This document shows positions 53,732 through 62,621 of a DNA stretch of 64,000 bases, piece by piece. Source of the DNA: Sphingomonas sp. S2-65 (GTDB lineage Bacteria > Pseudomonadota > Alphaproteobacteria > Sphingomonadales > Sphingomonadaceae). The position numbers and the translations under genes were made by a program. The first letter of the stretch is position 1, and each line of letters begins with the position of its first letter. The DNA lies in NCBI RefSeq assembly GCF_021513175.1, contig NZ_CP090953.1, positions 1,421,001-1,485,000 on the forward strand. The letters are read 5' to 3'. Below the pieces are notes generated by a model that ran no database searches, had not been told where the DNA came from, and saw only the letters and a list, made by a program, of their open reading frames with translations.

Positions 53732-55510
53732 ATGGCCGATCCCGCCCCTGCTCCCCAGCCGAAGCGCAAGCTCAGCAATCTGCTGATCGTATGGAGCTTC
53801 ACACGCCGCTATCCGCTCCAGCTGGCGGTCGCTACTTTGGCGCTGATCGGCTCGTCGGTCGCCACCCTGTGGATCCCGCGCACCTTCCAGAAGATCGTCG
53901 ACAATGGCTTCGCGGCGGGCGCAGACACCAGCAAGATCGGCGTCTATTTCGAGGGCCTGTTGCTGGTGGTGCTGGCGCTGTCGGTCGCCACCGCCGTGCG
54001 GTTTTATTTCGTCAGCTGGGTCGGCGAGCGCACCGTCGCGGACATGCGCGTGGCGGTGCACCGCAACCTGCTGCGCCTGCCGCCCAAATGGTTCGAGGAG
54101 AACCGCCCTTCCGAGATCGCCTCGCGGCTCACCTCCGACACCGCGATCATCGAGATGGTGGTCGGCACCACCGTGTCGACCGCGCTGCGCAACCTGCTGA
54201 CCGGCACCGGCGGGCTGATCTACCTGTTCGCGCTGTCGCCGCGGATCGCGGCCTATCTGCTGGTCGGCATCCCACTGATCGTGCTGCCGATCGTGTGGCT
54301 GGGCGGGCGCGTGCGCACCCTGTCGCGCACCAGCCAAGACAGCATCGCCGAGATCGGCGCGACGTCGTCCGAGACGCTGGGGGCGATGCGGATCGTCCAA
54401 GCGTTCGGCCAGGAGCGCCGCGAGAGCGAACGGTTCGAAGGCGCGGTCGCGCGCAGCTTCGCCGCCGCCAAGCGCCGCTTCGGGCTGCGCGCGATCATGA
54501 CCGCGCTGGTGATCGGGCTGCTGTTCACCGCGATCACGCTGATCATGTGGGACGCGGTGTCGGGCGTGGCCGAAGGGCGCATTTCCGGCGGCGCGATCAC
54601 CGCGTTCGTGATCACCGCCGGGCTGGTGACCGGATCGTTCGGCGCGCTGACCGAGGTCTATGGCGAGCTGCTGCGCGGATCGGGCGCGGCGAGCCGGCTG
54701 GCCGAGCTGCTGACCGAGCAGCCCGACATCGCGCCGCCGGCCAATCCGGTCGCGCTGCCGCAGCCGCCACGCGGCGGGGTGGCGTTCGAGGACGTGACCT
54801 TCCGCTATCCGAGCCGGCTGGAAGTGTCGGCGCTGAACGGCTTCTCGCTGGACGTTGCTCCGGGCGAGACGGTGGCGGTGGTCGGGCCGTCCGGCGCGGG
54901 CAAGTCGACGCTGTTCCAGCTGGTGCAGCGCTTCTACGACCCCGAAGCCGGCGCGGTGCGCATCGACGGCGTCGACGTACGCGAAGCCGACCCGGCCGAG
55001 GTGCGCGCGCGCATGGCGATCGTGCCGCAGGAAACGGTGATCTTCGCGGCCTCGGCACGCGACAATCTGCGTTACGGCGCCTGGGAGGCCGGGGACGAGG
55101 CGATCTGGGCCGCAGCCGAAGCGGCCAACGCCGCCGACTTCATGCGGGGGCTGCCGCAGGGGCTCGACACCTTCCTGGGCGAAGGCGGCGCGCGGCTTTC
55201 GGGCGGGCAGCGCCAGCGGATCGCGATCGCCCGTGCGCTGCTTCGCGACGCGCCGATCCTGTTGCTGGACGAGGCGACGAGCGCACTGGACGCCGAGAGC
55301 GAGCGGCTGGTGCAGGACGCGCTGGAGCGGCTGATGGCGAACCGCACCACGCTGGTGATCGCCCACCGCCTGGCGACGGTGCGCGCGGCGGGGCGGATCA
55401 TCGTGATGGACGAAGGCCGGATCGTCGAGACGGGCACGCATGGGGAATTGGTGGCGCAGGGCGGGCTGTATGCGCGGCTGGCGGCGTTGCAGTTTAGCGA
55501 GGTGGGGTGA
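53732..55510 (+). CDS. ABC transporter, fused permease/ATPase (exporter type)
   Basis: A 592-aa half-transporter, working as a homodimer. Six membrane helices (about 30-310) are followed by the nucleotide-binding domain: Walker A VGPSGAGKS, Q-loop VPQETVIFA, signature LSGGQRQR, Walker B LLLDEATSALD and switch HRLATV. It resembles MsbA-type lipid or multidrug exporters. The start at 53732 (MADPAPAPQPKRKLSNLL) is set by the family's N-terminus; a much longer upstream extension of the frame is antisense to phaZ and rejected. Confidence 0.92.
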   Translation: MADPAPAPQPKRKLSNLLIVWSFTRRYPLQLAVATLALIGSSVATLWIPRTFQKIVDNGFAAGADTSKIGVYFEGLLLVVLALSVATAVRFYFVSWVGERTVADMRVAVHRNLLRLPPKWFEENRPSEIASRLTSDTAIIEMVVGTTVSTALRNLLTGTGGLIYLFALSPRIAAYLLVGIPLIVLPIVWLGGRVRTLSRTSQDSIAEIGATSSETLGAMRIVQAFGQERRESERFEGAVARSFAAAKRRFGLRAIMTALVIGLLFTAITLIMWDAVSGVAEGRISGGAITAFVITAGLVTGSFGALTEVYGELLRGSGAASRLAELLTEQPDIAPPANPVALPQPPRGGVAFEDVTFRYPSRLEVSALNGFSLDVAPGETVAVVGPSGAGKSTLFQLVQRFYDPEAGAVRIDGVDVREADPAEVRARMAIVPQETVIFAASARDNLRYGAWEAGDEAIWAAAEAANAADFMRGLPQGLDTFLGEGGARLSGGQRQRIAIARALLRDAPILLLDEATSALDAESERLVQDALERLMANRTTLVIAHRLATVRAAGRIIVMDEGRIVETGTHGELVAQGGLYARLAALQFSEVG

Positions 55511-55514
55511 GCCT

Positions 55515-55916
55515 TCATTCCTCCCCCGGAGGGGGAAGGGGACTAGCGAAGCTGGTGGAGGGGTAATCCCCACGGGCTGTGAACACGATGTGGCGTACAA
55601 CTGCGTCCATGTCGGCCAGGACGTCCGCCGCCAGAATACGGCACACGCGAACACCCTGCGAATTCAGCCATGCGTCCCGAGCCGCGTCATGCACTGGGCT
55701 GTCGCCGCGTTCGTGCGCCTCTCCATCCACTTCGACCGCAAGGTGCGATCCAGCGCAGAAGAAATCCAAGACATAGGGTCCTGCCGGGTGCTGCTTGCGA
55801 AACTTCAGTCCGGACGGACGCTTGCGGAGTTCACGCCAGAGAAGGGCTTCAGGCAAGCTGAGGTTGCGGCGTAAGCGCTTGGCCAACACTTGAGTCCGTT
55901 TCGGGCCGTGTAGCAT
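55515..55916 (-). CDS. DUF559 (Vsr-like endonuclease) protein
   Basis: A 133-aa protein of the DUF559 group, related to the PD-(D/E)XK/Vsr mismatch-endonuclease fold. It has LAKRLRRNLSLPEALLWREL at the start, LKFRKQHPAGPYVLDFFC and LAVEVDGEAH (the metal-site Glu-x-Asp-Gly region), then RVCRILAADVLADMDAVVRHI. It lies between two inverted copies of a palindromic repeat: one ends one base after the stop and supplies the last 17 or so residues (YPSTSFASPLPPPGEE), the other lies directly upstream of the ATG. DNA cleavage is likely from the family; a link to repeat spread is inference. Confidence 0.9.
   Translation of the reverse strand: MLHGPKRTQVLAKRLRRNLSLPEALLWRELRKRPSGLKFRKQHPAGPYVLDFFCAGSHLAVEVDGEAHERGDSPVHDAARDAWLNSQGVRVCRILAADVLADMDAVVRHIVFTARGDYPSTSFASPLPPPGEE
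55519..55568 (-). repeat. left palindromic repeat flanking the DUF559 gene
   Basis: Reads, on the minus strand, ACCCCTCCACC, a variable stem loop, GTCCCCTTCCCCC, then CTCCGGGGGAGGA. It is inverted relative to the copy at 55922-55973 and is partly translated as the DUF559 C-terminus. Confidence 0.85.
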
Positions 55917-55921
55917 GTGGC

Positions 55922-55973
55922 GACTACCCCTCCACCGCCTTTGGCGGTCCCCCTCCCCCTCCGGGGGAGGATT
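55922..55973 (+). repeat. right palindromic repeat flanking the DUF559 gene
   Basis: ACTACCCCTCCACC, GCCTTTGGC stem, GGTCCCCCTCCCCC, then CTCCGGGGGAGGATT. It starts six bases upstream of the DUF559 start codon, in opposite orientation to the left copy. Confidence 0.85.
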
Positions 55974-56050
55974 GCCAGTACCATGATCATCGCCCTTTCG
56001 CTGCCGGATTGGGTCTGCTTCAACCTGCCCAACGAAAAAGGAGAGGTTTG

Positions 56051-57220
56051 ATGGCCGAGTTCGATGTCGTCGTATACGGAGCGACCGGGTTCACCGGGCG
56101 GCTGGTGGCCGAGTATCTGGCGCGGAACTATGGCGATGGCGCGTTGCGCTGGGCGATGGCCGGGCGATCGCTTGCCAAGCTGGAGCAGGTGCGGGGCGAG
56201 ATCGGGGCGCCCGACGACACGCCGCTGCTGACCGCCGGCGCCGACGATCCCGCGGCGCTCAAGACGCTTGCCGGGCGGACTGCGGTGATCGTCACGACGG
56301 TGGGGCCGTATCAGCTGCACGGCGAGCCGCTGCTTGCCGCCTGCGCCGAGACCGGCACGGGCTATGTCGACCTGTGCGGCGAACCCGCCTGGATGCGGCG
56401 GATGATCGACAAGTACGAGGCCGCCGCGAAAGCGAGCGGTGCGCGCATCGTGTTTTCGTGCGGGTTCGATTCGATCCCCTTCGATCTGGGGGTGTGGTTC
56501 GCGCAGGCCGAGGCCGTGCGACGCTTCGGGCGGCCGGCGCCGCGGGTGAAGGGGCGGATCCGGGCGATGAAGGGCACCTTCTCGGGCGGCACGATCGCCA
56601 GTGCCAAGGCTTCGATGGCCGCCGCCGCCAACGATCCCTCGATCCTCAAGCTGATGATCGACCCCTTCGCGCTCGCGCCCGGGTTCACGGGGCCGCACCA
56701 GCCCAACGGCATGGTGCCGCATTATGACGACGCCGTCGCGGCGTGGGTCGCGCCGTTCATGATGGCCGTGATCAACACCAAGAACGTGCACCGCACCAAT
56801 TTCCTGAACGGCCAAGCCTATGGCGCGGACTTCCGCTATGACGAGATGATGGTGGTGCCCGGGCTTGGCGAAGTCGGCAGGGCCGCCGCCGAAGCGCTGG
56901 CCAAGCTCAACCCGCTGGCCGGCGACAAGGGGCCTGCACCCGGCGAAGGGCCGAGCAAGGAAGCGCGCGAAAGCGGCCATTACGAGATTGCCTTCGTCGC
57001 GGAGATGGCGTCGGAAGAGCGTGTCACCGTGTCGGTGAAGGGCGACCGCGATCCGGGCTATGGATCGACCAGCAAGATGATCGCGGAGGCCGCTTTATGC
57101 CTGCTGCGCGACGTCCCGGCCGCGGGCAAGGGCGGCATCTGGACGCCGGGCGCGCTGATGCCCGAGGCGCTGAAGCAAAGGCTGGAGGCGCATGCCGGAT
57201 TGACCTTCACGGTGGAGTGA
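56051..57220 (+). CDS. saccharopine-dehydrogenase-like trans-enoyl reductase
   Basis: A 389-aa NAD(P)-binding protein of the family containing saccharopine dehydrogenase and mycobacterial trans-acting enoyl reductase. The Rossmann motif is DVVVYGATGFTGRLVAEYLA; TVGPYQLHGEPLLAACAETGTGYVDLCGE and FSCGFDSIPFDLGVW are typical of this group. The start at 56051 has AGGAGAGG upstream; an in-frame ATG at 56009 lies in the intergenic repeat zone. The substrate, probably an unsaturated lipid or polyketide chain, cannot be named. Confidence 0.88.
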   Translation: MAEFDVVVYGATGFTGRLVAEYLARNYGDGALRWAMAGRSLAKLEQVRGEIGAPDDTPLLTAGADDPAALKTLAGRTAVIVTTVGPYQLHGEPLLAACAETGTGYVDLCGEPAWMRRMIDKYEAAAKASGARIVFSCGFDSIPFDLGVWFAQAEAVRRFGRPAPRVKGRIRAMKGTFSGGTIASAKASMAAAANDPSILKLMIDPFALAPGFTGPHQPNGMVPHYDDAVAAWVAPFMMAVINTKNVHRTNFLNGQAYGADFRYDEMMVVPGLGEVGRAAAEALAKLNPLAGDKGPAPGEGPSKEARESGHYEIAFVAEMASEERVTVSVKGDRDPGYGSTSKMIAEAALCLLRDVPAAGKGGIWTPGALMPEALKQRLEAHAGLTFTVE

Positions 57221-57237
57221 CGGCGGGTCGCCGGGCG

Positions 57238-57585
57238 CTACCGCGCCACGCCGGAGACCGAGATCATGGGCACGTCCTTGTAGAAGAACAGCGGGATGAT
57301 CGCGGCGAGAAGCAGCAGGATCACTGCGAGCGGGATCAGCACGCGCTGGCGCGCCTCGTTGTCGGCGTGGAGTGCGGGGCGGTCCAGCCAATAGGTGCCG
57401 GCGCCCGCGTCGTGGATGGCACCGGCGCTTCTCAGACGGTCGAACTCGCGGGTCTCGGCGGGGGTCCGGGGGATGAAGGCGACGGCGTCTTCGCGGCCGA
57501 TGGCGTGCTGGGCGAGAAAGACCGCGGCGATGGCGCGGCGCGTGCGCTCGGCCAATCCGGTGGCGATTGCGGTTTGCAGGTTCAT
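57238..57585 (-). CDS. small C-terminally anchored membrane protein
   Basis: A 115-aa protein starting at 57585 (MNLQTAIATGLAERTRRAIA) with GGGAGG six bases upstream. The soluble N-terminal two thirds contains RTPAETREFDRLRSAGAI and WLDRPALHADNEARQ; a single hydrophobic segment (about 80-103, VLIPLAVILLLLAAIIPLFF) precedes a short tail. No family is recognised. It is convergent with the enoyl-reductase-like gene. Confidence 0.8.
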   Translation of the reverse strand: MNLQTAIATGLAERTRRAIAAVFLAQHAIGREDAVAFIPRTPAETREFDRLRSAGAIHDAGAGTYWLDRPALHADNEARQRVLIPLAVILLLLAAIIPLFFYKDVPMISVSGVAR

Positions 57586-57645
57586 GTGCGGCCTCCCTTG
57601 GCGGAGGGTGGCATGATGTGGACTACAGGGCAAACGGGTGCGTTA

Positions 57646-57787
57646 GATCCTCCCCTGTAAGGGGAGGTGGCGCGCGTAGCGCGACGGAGGGGGGTCTCCG
57701 TGTCGGAGCGGAGCACTGATCCATTGGCGGGGATACCCCTCCGTCGGCCCTGCGGGCTGCCACCTCCCCTTCCAGGGGAGGATTGTT
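57646..57787. repeat. inverted repeat, extragenic palindrome family B
   Basis: Left arm GATCCTCCCCTGTAAGGGGAGGTGGC (two short quotes joined; 57646-57671) against right arm GCCACCTCCCCTTCCAGGGGAGGATT (same) with one mismatch, plus an inner CGACGGAGGGG/CCCCTCCGTCG pair. It resembles 45464-45594. Confidence 0.8.
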
Positions 57788-57816
57788 TGTCGCGCCGCTA
57801 TTCTGCCCCCGCTTGG

Positions 57817-60123
57817 CTAGCGCCGCTTGCCCTGGTGGCGGATGTTGCCGGGGCGGCCGCGGCGTTTGAGGACGCGGGGCGGGCCCGAGCGGGGGCGGCG
57901 CTGTTCGCCGGGGGAACTGCCGGCGGAACCCTTGCCGTCGGGAAGCTCGAAGCGGAGCGCGCCGGAGACCGGATTGGCTTCGGCCAGGCGCAGTTGCAGG
58001 CGCTGGCCCAACTTGAACGCTTCGCCCGAATGCTCGCCGATCAGCTGCTGGCTGGCTTCGTCATATCTGAAATATTCCGAACCCAGATCGCGCACCGGCA
58101 CCAGGCCGTCGCCGCCGATGCCCTCGATCGTCGCGAAGAAGCCGAAATTCTGCACGCCCGTGATGCGCGCGTCCATGACCGAGCCGACATGCTCCGAAAG
58201 GTACGCGGCGACATAGCGGTCGACGGTCTCGCGCTCGGCCTCCATCGCCCGGCGTTCGAGCTGGCTGATGCTTTCGCCGATGCGGTCCATGCTGCCGGCT
58301 TCCTCGGCGGTCAGCCCGCCTGGTCCGAGGCGATAGGCATCGACCAGCGCGCGGTGGACGACGAGATCGGCATAGCGGCGGATCGGCGAGGTGAAGTGGG
58401 CGTAAGAGCCCAGGCCGAGACCGAAGTGACCCGTGTTGTCGGGGCCATAATAGGCCTGGGTCTGGGTGCGCAGCACCTGCTGCATGATCTCGTCGCGGGC
58501 GTCGGACTCCCCTACCCGCTCGAGGATGCGATTGAAGGTGGCCGGGCGGATCACCTGGCCGAGCGCGAATTCGAGGTCGAAAGTCGCGAGATAGTCCTTG
58601 AGCGCGGTCAGCTTCTCGCGCGTGGGCGGTTCGTGGTCGCGGTACATGACCGGGGCCTTTTTCGCCTCGAGCGCCTTGGCCGCCGCGACGTTGGCGGCGA
58701 TCATGTAGTCCTCGATCAGCTTGTGCGCGTCGAGGCGCTCGCGCGGGGCGACCGACATGATGCGCCCCTTCTCGTCGAGGACGATGCGGCGCTCGGGAAG
58801 ATCGAGGTCGAGCGGTTCGCGCTTCTGGCGCGCCTTGTAGAGCGCGTGCCAGCAGTCCCAGAGCGGCGCGAGGATGTCGCAGAGCTGCGTTTCCTCGGGC
58901 GACGGGGTGTAGGGGGCGTCGGCGTCCGTAGCTTCGGCAGCGCCTGCCGCGCCATAAGGGAGGGGGCGCTTTTCGATCAGCGCCTGGGCGTTCTCATAGG
59001 GGATGTTGGCGGCGATGCGGACAACGGCCCTCGTGAAGCGCCAGCTCTTGAGCGTGCCGTCCTTCGACACCTGGAGGTGGCAGGCCATGGCGGCGCGGTC
59101 GGCGCCTTGCTTGAGCGAGCAGACTTCGGCCGAGAGGATCTCGGGCAGCATCGGCACGACGCGGTCGGGGAAATAGACCGAGTTGCCTCGCTTGCGCGCC
59201 TCGCGGTCGATCGCCGAGCCGGGGCGGACGTAGAAGGAGACGTCGGCGATCGCGACGACGGCCTTCCAGCCGCCTTCGTTCTTGGGATCGTCGTCCGGGG
59301 TAGCCCAGACCGCGTCGTCATGGTCGCGCGCGTCGGCGGGATCGATCGCAACGATGGGGAGATGGGTGAGGTCTTCGCGCTCGCCCAAGGGCTGTTTCGA
59401 CACGCGCTCGGCTTCTGCCAGCAGTTCGTCGGAGAAGACGTTGGGGATGCCGTGCTTGTGGATCGCGATCAGCGAGAAGCTGCGCGGGGCGAAGGGGTCG
59501 CCGAGGATCTCGGTAACGTGCGCGAAGATGCGCGGCGGCTTGCCGGCCTTGTTGGCTAGGACGAGGTCGCCGGGCTCGGCGTCCTTTCGCTCGGAGATCG
59601 GGTAGACAGTGCGCTCGCGCTTGTCGACGGGGTGGAGGTAGAGCCGGCCATCCTCTTCGCGGACGACGCCGAGAACCTGCTCCTCGCCGCTGGCGAGCTT
59701 CTTCATCGGGTGCGCGATCCAGCCGTTGCCGGCTTCCTCGGTGCGCGCGAGGATGCGGTCGCCGATCGCGAGCGCGGCGCGCTTGCCGCGCGGTTCGCGC
59801 ACGCGCAGGCGCGGCACGGGAATGCCCTCGGCCTCCCACCGCTCGGGCACCGCCCAGACGGTGTCGCCGTCATTGTCGGTGACACGCAGCACGGTGACCT
59901 TGGGGATGCCGCCCATCTTGTGGAAGGCGCGGCCCGGGCCGCCGTCGATCAGGCCTTCATCGGCCATGTCCTTGAGGAGCGCCTTTAATGCGATCTTGTC
60001 CTGCGCGGACAGGCCGAACGCCTTGGCGATCTCGCGCTTGCCGGCGGGCGTGTCGGAAGATGTGATGAAGTCGAGGATCTGCTGCCGGGTCGGCAGGCCT
60101 GCTCTTGTCTTGGTTCTTGCCAT
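57817..60123 (-). CDS. rnr: ribonuclease R
   Basis: A 768-aa processive 3'-5' exoribonuclease that degrades structured RNA. The N-terminal helix-turn-helix (about 10-65), cold-shock domains (about 75-235), catalytic RNB domain (DPADARDHDDAVWA with the metal-binding Asp residues, and DVSFYVRPGSAID) and an S1 domain near 620-705 are visible; the C-terminal tail is basic and disordered-looking. The start at 60123 (MARTKTRAGLPTRQQIL) has GAGGGTGGA upstream; the frame extends upstream for 1.4 kb antisense to glpD, and that part is rejected. Confidence 0.95.
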   Translation of the reverse strand: MARTKTRAGLPTRQQILDFITSSDTPAGKREIAKAFGLSAQDKIALKALLKDMADEGLIDGGPGRAFHKMGGIPKVTVLRVTDNDGDTVWAVPERWEAEGIPVPRLRVREPRGKRAALAIGDRILARTEEAGNGWIAHPMKKLASGEEQVLGVVREEDGRLYLHPVDKRERTVYPISERKDAEPGDLVLANKAGKPPRIFAHVTEILGDPFAPRSFSLIAIHKHGIPNVFSDELLAEAERVSKQPLGEREDLTHLPIVAIDPADARDHDDAVWATPDDDPKNEGGWKAVVAIADVSFYVRPGSAIDREARKRGNSVYFPDRVVPMLPEILSAEVCSLKQGADRAAMACHLQVSKDGTLKSWRFTRAVVRIAANIPYENAQALIEKRPLPYGAAGAAEATDADAPYTPSPEETQLCDILAPLWDCWHALYKARQKREPLDLDLPERRIVLDEKGRIMSVAPRERLDAHKLIEDYMIAANVAAAKALEAKKAPVMYRDHEPPTREKLTALKDYLATFDLEFALGQVIRPATFNRILERVGESDARDEIMQQVLRTQTQAYYGPDNTGHFGLGLGSYAHFTSPIRRYADLVVHRALVDAYRLGPGGLTAEEAGSMDRIGESISQLERRAMEAERETVDRYVAAYLSEHVGSVMDARITGVQNFGFFATIEGIGGDGLVPVRDLGSEYFRYDEASQQLIGEHSGEAFKLGQRLQLRLAEANPVSGALRFELPDGKGSAGSSPGEQRRPRSGPPRVLKRRGRPGNIRHQGKRR

Positions 60124-60177
60124 TCCACCCTCACATAGGGACTCGCGTCGGATGTACCAACTTCCTAGCGTGCATAG

Positions 60178-61653
60178 ATGTCCTATGACCTGTTGATCAT
60201 CGGCGGCGGCATCAATGGCTGCGCCATCGCGCGTGAGGCGGCGCTGAACGGCATGCGGGTGCTGCTGGTCGAGAAAGACGACCTGGCGAGCCATACCTCC
60301 TCGGCATCGACCAAGCTGATCCATGGTGGGCTGCGCTACCTGGAGACGTACCAGTTCCGGCTGGTGCACGAGGCGCTGGAGGAGCGCGAGCGCTTGCTGG
60401 CGGCGGCGCCGCACCTGATCCGGCCGATGCGCTTCGTGCTGCCGCATGCCCATAGCGTGCGGCCGTGGTGGATGGTTCGCGTGGGGTTGTGGCTGTACGA
60501 TCTGCTGGCGGGGCGGTCTTCGTTGCCGCGCTCGCGGGGGCTGCGGACGGACGATGTGGCGTATACCGCGCCGTTGAAGGGGGAGCATCGTGGGTTCGTC
60601 TATTCGGACGCCTGGGTCGACGATGCCCGGCTGACGGTGGCGAATGCACTGGACGCCGCCGCCAATGGCGCGGAGATCGCGACGCGCACCGAACTGCTTG
60701 CCGCGGCGCGAGTGGACGGCGGTTGGGAAGCGACGCTGTCGGACGGACGAACCGTGGCGGCGCGGGCGATCGTCAATGCCGGGGGGCCGTGGGTGCGCAA
60801 GGTGCTCGACCGGACGGGGGTGGCGAGCGGCTCGGGCGTGCGGCTGGTCAAGGGGAGCCATATCGTCGTGCCGCGGCTGTTCGAAGGCGACCACGCTTAT
60901 ATCCTGCAGCAGCCCGACCGCCGCATCGTCTTCGCCATCCCCTATGAGGGCGGCTATACCGAGATCGGCACCACCGACGTGGCCGTCGACCAGCCCACCG
61001 ATGCGATCTGCTCGAACGCGGAGAAGGCGTATCTTTGCGAGGCGGTGAACCGTTATTTCGCGCGGCAGGTGGCGCCCGGCGATATCCGCTGGTGCTGGTC
61101 CGGGGTGCGCCCGTTGTTCGACGACGGGGCGGCGGCGGCGCAGACGGTCACGCGCGACTATGTGCTCGAACTCGACCGCGAGGGCCCTCCGCTGCTCTCG
61201 ATCTTCGGCGGCAAGATCACGACCGGGCGGGCGCTGGCGGAGGAGGCGGTGGCCAAGGTCGGCGCGGCGCTGGGGATCGACACGGTTCCGCGCACCCGCG
61301 CCCGCATCTTCCCGGGTGGCGGCATCGCCGATATCGACGCGCTTTGCGCCCAGGTGGCACGCCGCTGGCCGTTCCTGGGGACCGAGCGCGCGCGGCGGAT
61401 GACGCACGCTTATGGCACCGCGGTCGCCGAAATGCTGCGCGACGTGGCGTCGCCGGCAGAGCTGGGACGAGAGTTCGGCGCCGGGCTGAGCGAAGTGGAG
61501 GCGCGCTGGCTGTGGGAGCGCGAATGGGCCCGCACGCCCGAGGACGTGCTGTGGCGGCGCAGCAAGCTGGGGCTGCACCTGAGCGACGCGGAACAGGCAG
61601 CGTTCGCGGCATGGTGGGCGACTGCGCCATTAACCAATCGTTGGGAAACATAG
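60178..61653 (+). CDS. glpD: aerobic glycerol-3-phosphate dehydrogenase
   Basis: A 491-aa peripheral membrane flavoenzyme oxidising glycerol-3-phosphate to dihydroxyacetone phosphate and feeding electrons to quinone. The FAD site is LLIIGGGINGCAIAREAAL; STKLIHGGLRYLE, NAGGPWVRKVL, LVKGSHIVVPRLF and FAIPYEGGYTEIGTTD are classic GlpD motifs. It is divergent from rnr (54-base gap). No glycerol kinase or regulator is adjacent. Confidence 0.95.
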   Translation: MSYDLLIIGGGINGCAIAREAALNGMRVLLVEKDDLASHTSSASTKLIHGGLRYLETYQFRLVHEALEERERLLAAAPHLIRPMRFVLPHAHSVRPWWMVRVGLWLYDLLAGRSSLPRSRGLRTDDVAYTAPLKGEHRGFVYSDAWVDDARLTVANALDAAANGAEIATRTELLAAARVDGGWEATLSDGRTVAARAIVNAGGPWVRKVLDRTGVASGSGVRLVKGSHIVVPRLFEGDHAYILQQPDRRIVFAIPYEGGYTEIGTTDVAVDQPTDAICSNAEKAYLCEAVNRYFARQVAPGDIRWCWSGVRPLFDDGAAAAQTVTRDYVLELDREGPPLLSIFGGKITTGRALAEEAVAKVGAALGIDTVPRTRARIFPGGGIADIDALCAQVARRWPFLGTERARRMTHAYGTAVAEMLRDVASPAELGREFGAGLSEVEARWLWEREWARTPEDVLWRRSKLGLHLSDAEQAAFAAWWATAPLTNRWET

Positions 61654-61680
61654 GTTATGCTGGGCATCGAAGGGATAGCC

Positions 61681-62013
61681 ATGGCGACGCGATTTTCGCA
61701 ATTTCGATCCGTGACGCCGGCGCTGGTGGAACAGCGCAGCGAGCCACGGCACCGCATCCTGGTCACCCCCGCAACCATCCGCAAGCTGGGCGACGAGCCC
61801 GACGAGGCGACGCTGCGCGACCTTTCGGTCTATGGCTGCCGTATCGCATGCTCGGCCGAATATGGCGTCGGCGAACGGCTGTGGCTGCGCTTCAACGGCA
61901 GCATGCCGGTCGCCGCCACGGTGGTGTGGAACGATGGCGGGCAGATCGGCTGCCGCTTCGACGCACCGATCGAACGCAGCCTGATGCGGTCGCTGACCCT
62001 GGTGCTCTGCTAA
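61681..62013 (+). CDS. PilZ-domain protein
   Basis: A 110-aa single-domain PilZ protein, expected to bind cyclic di-GMP. The RxxxR motif is in EQRSEPRHRI and the D-x-S-x-x-G motif in LRDLSVYGCRI, with GCRFDAPIERS near the end. The start at 61681 follows AAGGGA; an upstream ATG at 61657 is possible. It sits 27 bases after glpD and could be cotranscribed. Confidence 0.9.
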   Translation: MATRFSQFRSVTPALVEQRSEPRHRILVTPATIRKLGDEPDEATLRDLSVYGCRIACSAEYGVGERLWLRFNGSMPVAATVVWNDGGQIGCRFDAPIERSLMRSLTLVLC

Positions 62014-62016
62014 ACC

Positions 62017-62616
62017 TTACCAGCGATAGTTGAAGCTGACGCTGATCCGCTTGGCGGTGCCGCCGCCGGGCGGCACTTCGTGGCGCATCCAGCTTTCCCA
62101 AAGCAGCACCGTGCCGGGTTCGGGCGCGATCTCGACAAAGGTCTGGAGCTGTTCCGGCGCATCAACGCGGCGGGTGGGTGCGGCCATCATCATCGCGAGC
62201 CGCGGGTCTTCGAGCTTGAGCCCGCGCGATCCCGGCGGCAGCGCGAGATAGAGCGTGCCCGAGACGACGCTGTGCGGATGGAGGTGCGCGCCGTGCCCAC
62301 CCTTCCCGTCCAGGACATTGACCCACAGGCTGTCGAGCTTGAGCTTCTTGCCGCCCAGATCGAAATGGCAGGCGTCGGCAAAGCGCGCGACATGGCGGTC
62401 GAGCAGGCGCTTCAAGTCGGCGAACGCCGGATCGCGGACCGGCAGATCGTTGAGCGAGGCGTACGAGGTATAGCCACGATAGCCGTTCGCCTTGCACCAG
62501 CGCCGCCCGGCCACGTCATCCTCGGCCAGGTGCAGGCACGACGCCTCCAGCTCCTCCAGGAGTTCGGCGTCGCCGAGCGGCTCCTGGTAGAGCAAGGAGG
62601 CGAACAGCGTTCGCAT
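62017..62616 (-). CDS. 2-oxoglutarate/Fe(II) oxygenase-like protein (TIGR02466 type)
   Basis: A 199-aa protein with the double-stranded beta-helix iron ligands: HLHPHSVVSGTLYL (first His in the HxH region), then MRHEVPPGGGTAKRISVSFN holding the distal His and the Arg that binds 2-oxoglutarate. It matches the small TIGR02466 group. The substrate is unknown. The start at 62616 (MRTLFASLLYQEP) lies six bases after the proS stop, on the same strand, so the two are probably cotranscribed. Confidence 0.85.
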   Translation of the reverse strand: MRTLFASLLYQEPLGDAELLEELEASCLHLAEDDVAGRRWCKANGYRGYTSYASLNDLPVRDPAFADLKRLLDRHVARFADACHFDLGGKKLKLDSLWVNVLDGKGGHGAHLHPHSVVSGTLYLALPPGSRGLKLEDPRLAMMMAAPTRRVDAPEQLQTFVEIAPEPGTVLLWESWMRHEVPPGGGTAKRISVSFNYRW

Positions 62617-62621
62617 GCCGC

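Noticed and set aside
55515..55916. Restriction-modification or anti-phage system around the DUF559 gene
   Set aside because: There is no methyltransferase, helicase or other defence gene next to it; the neighbours are an ABC exporter and a metabolic gene.
60124..61578. 1.4-kb upstream extension of the RNase R frame
   Set aside because: It is antisense to glpD, rich in Arg/Pro/His as shadow frames are, and the RNase R family begins at the ATG at 60123, which has a ribosome site.
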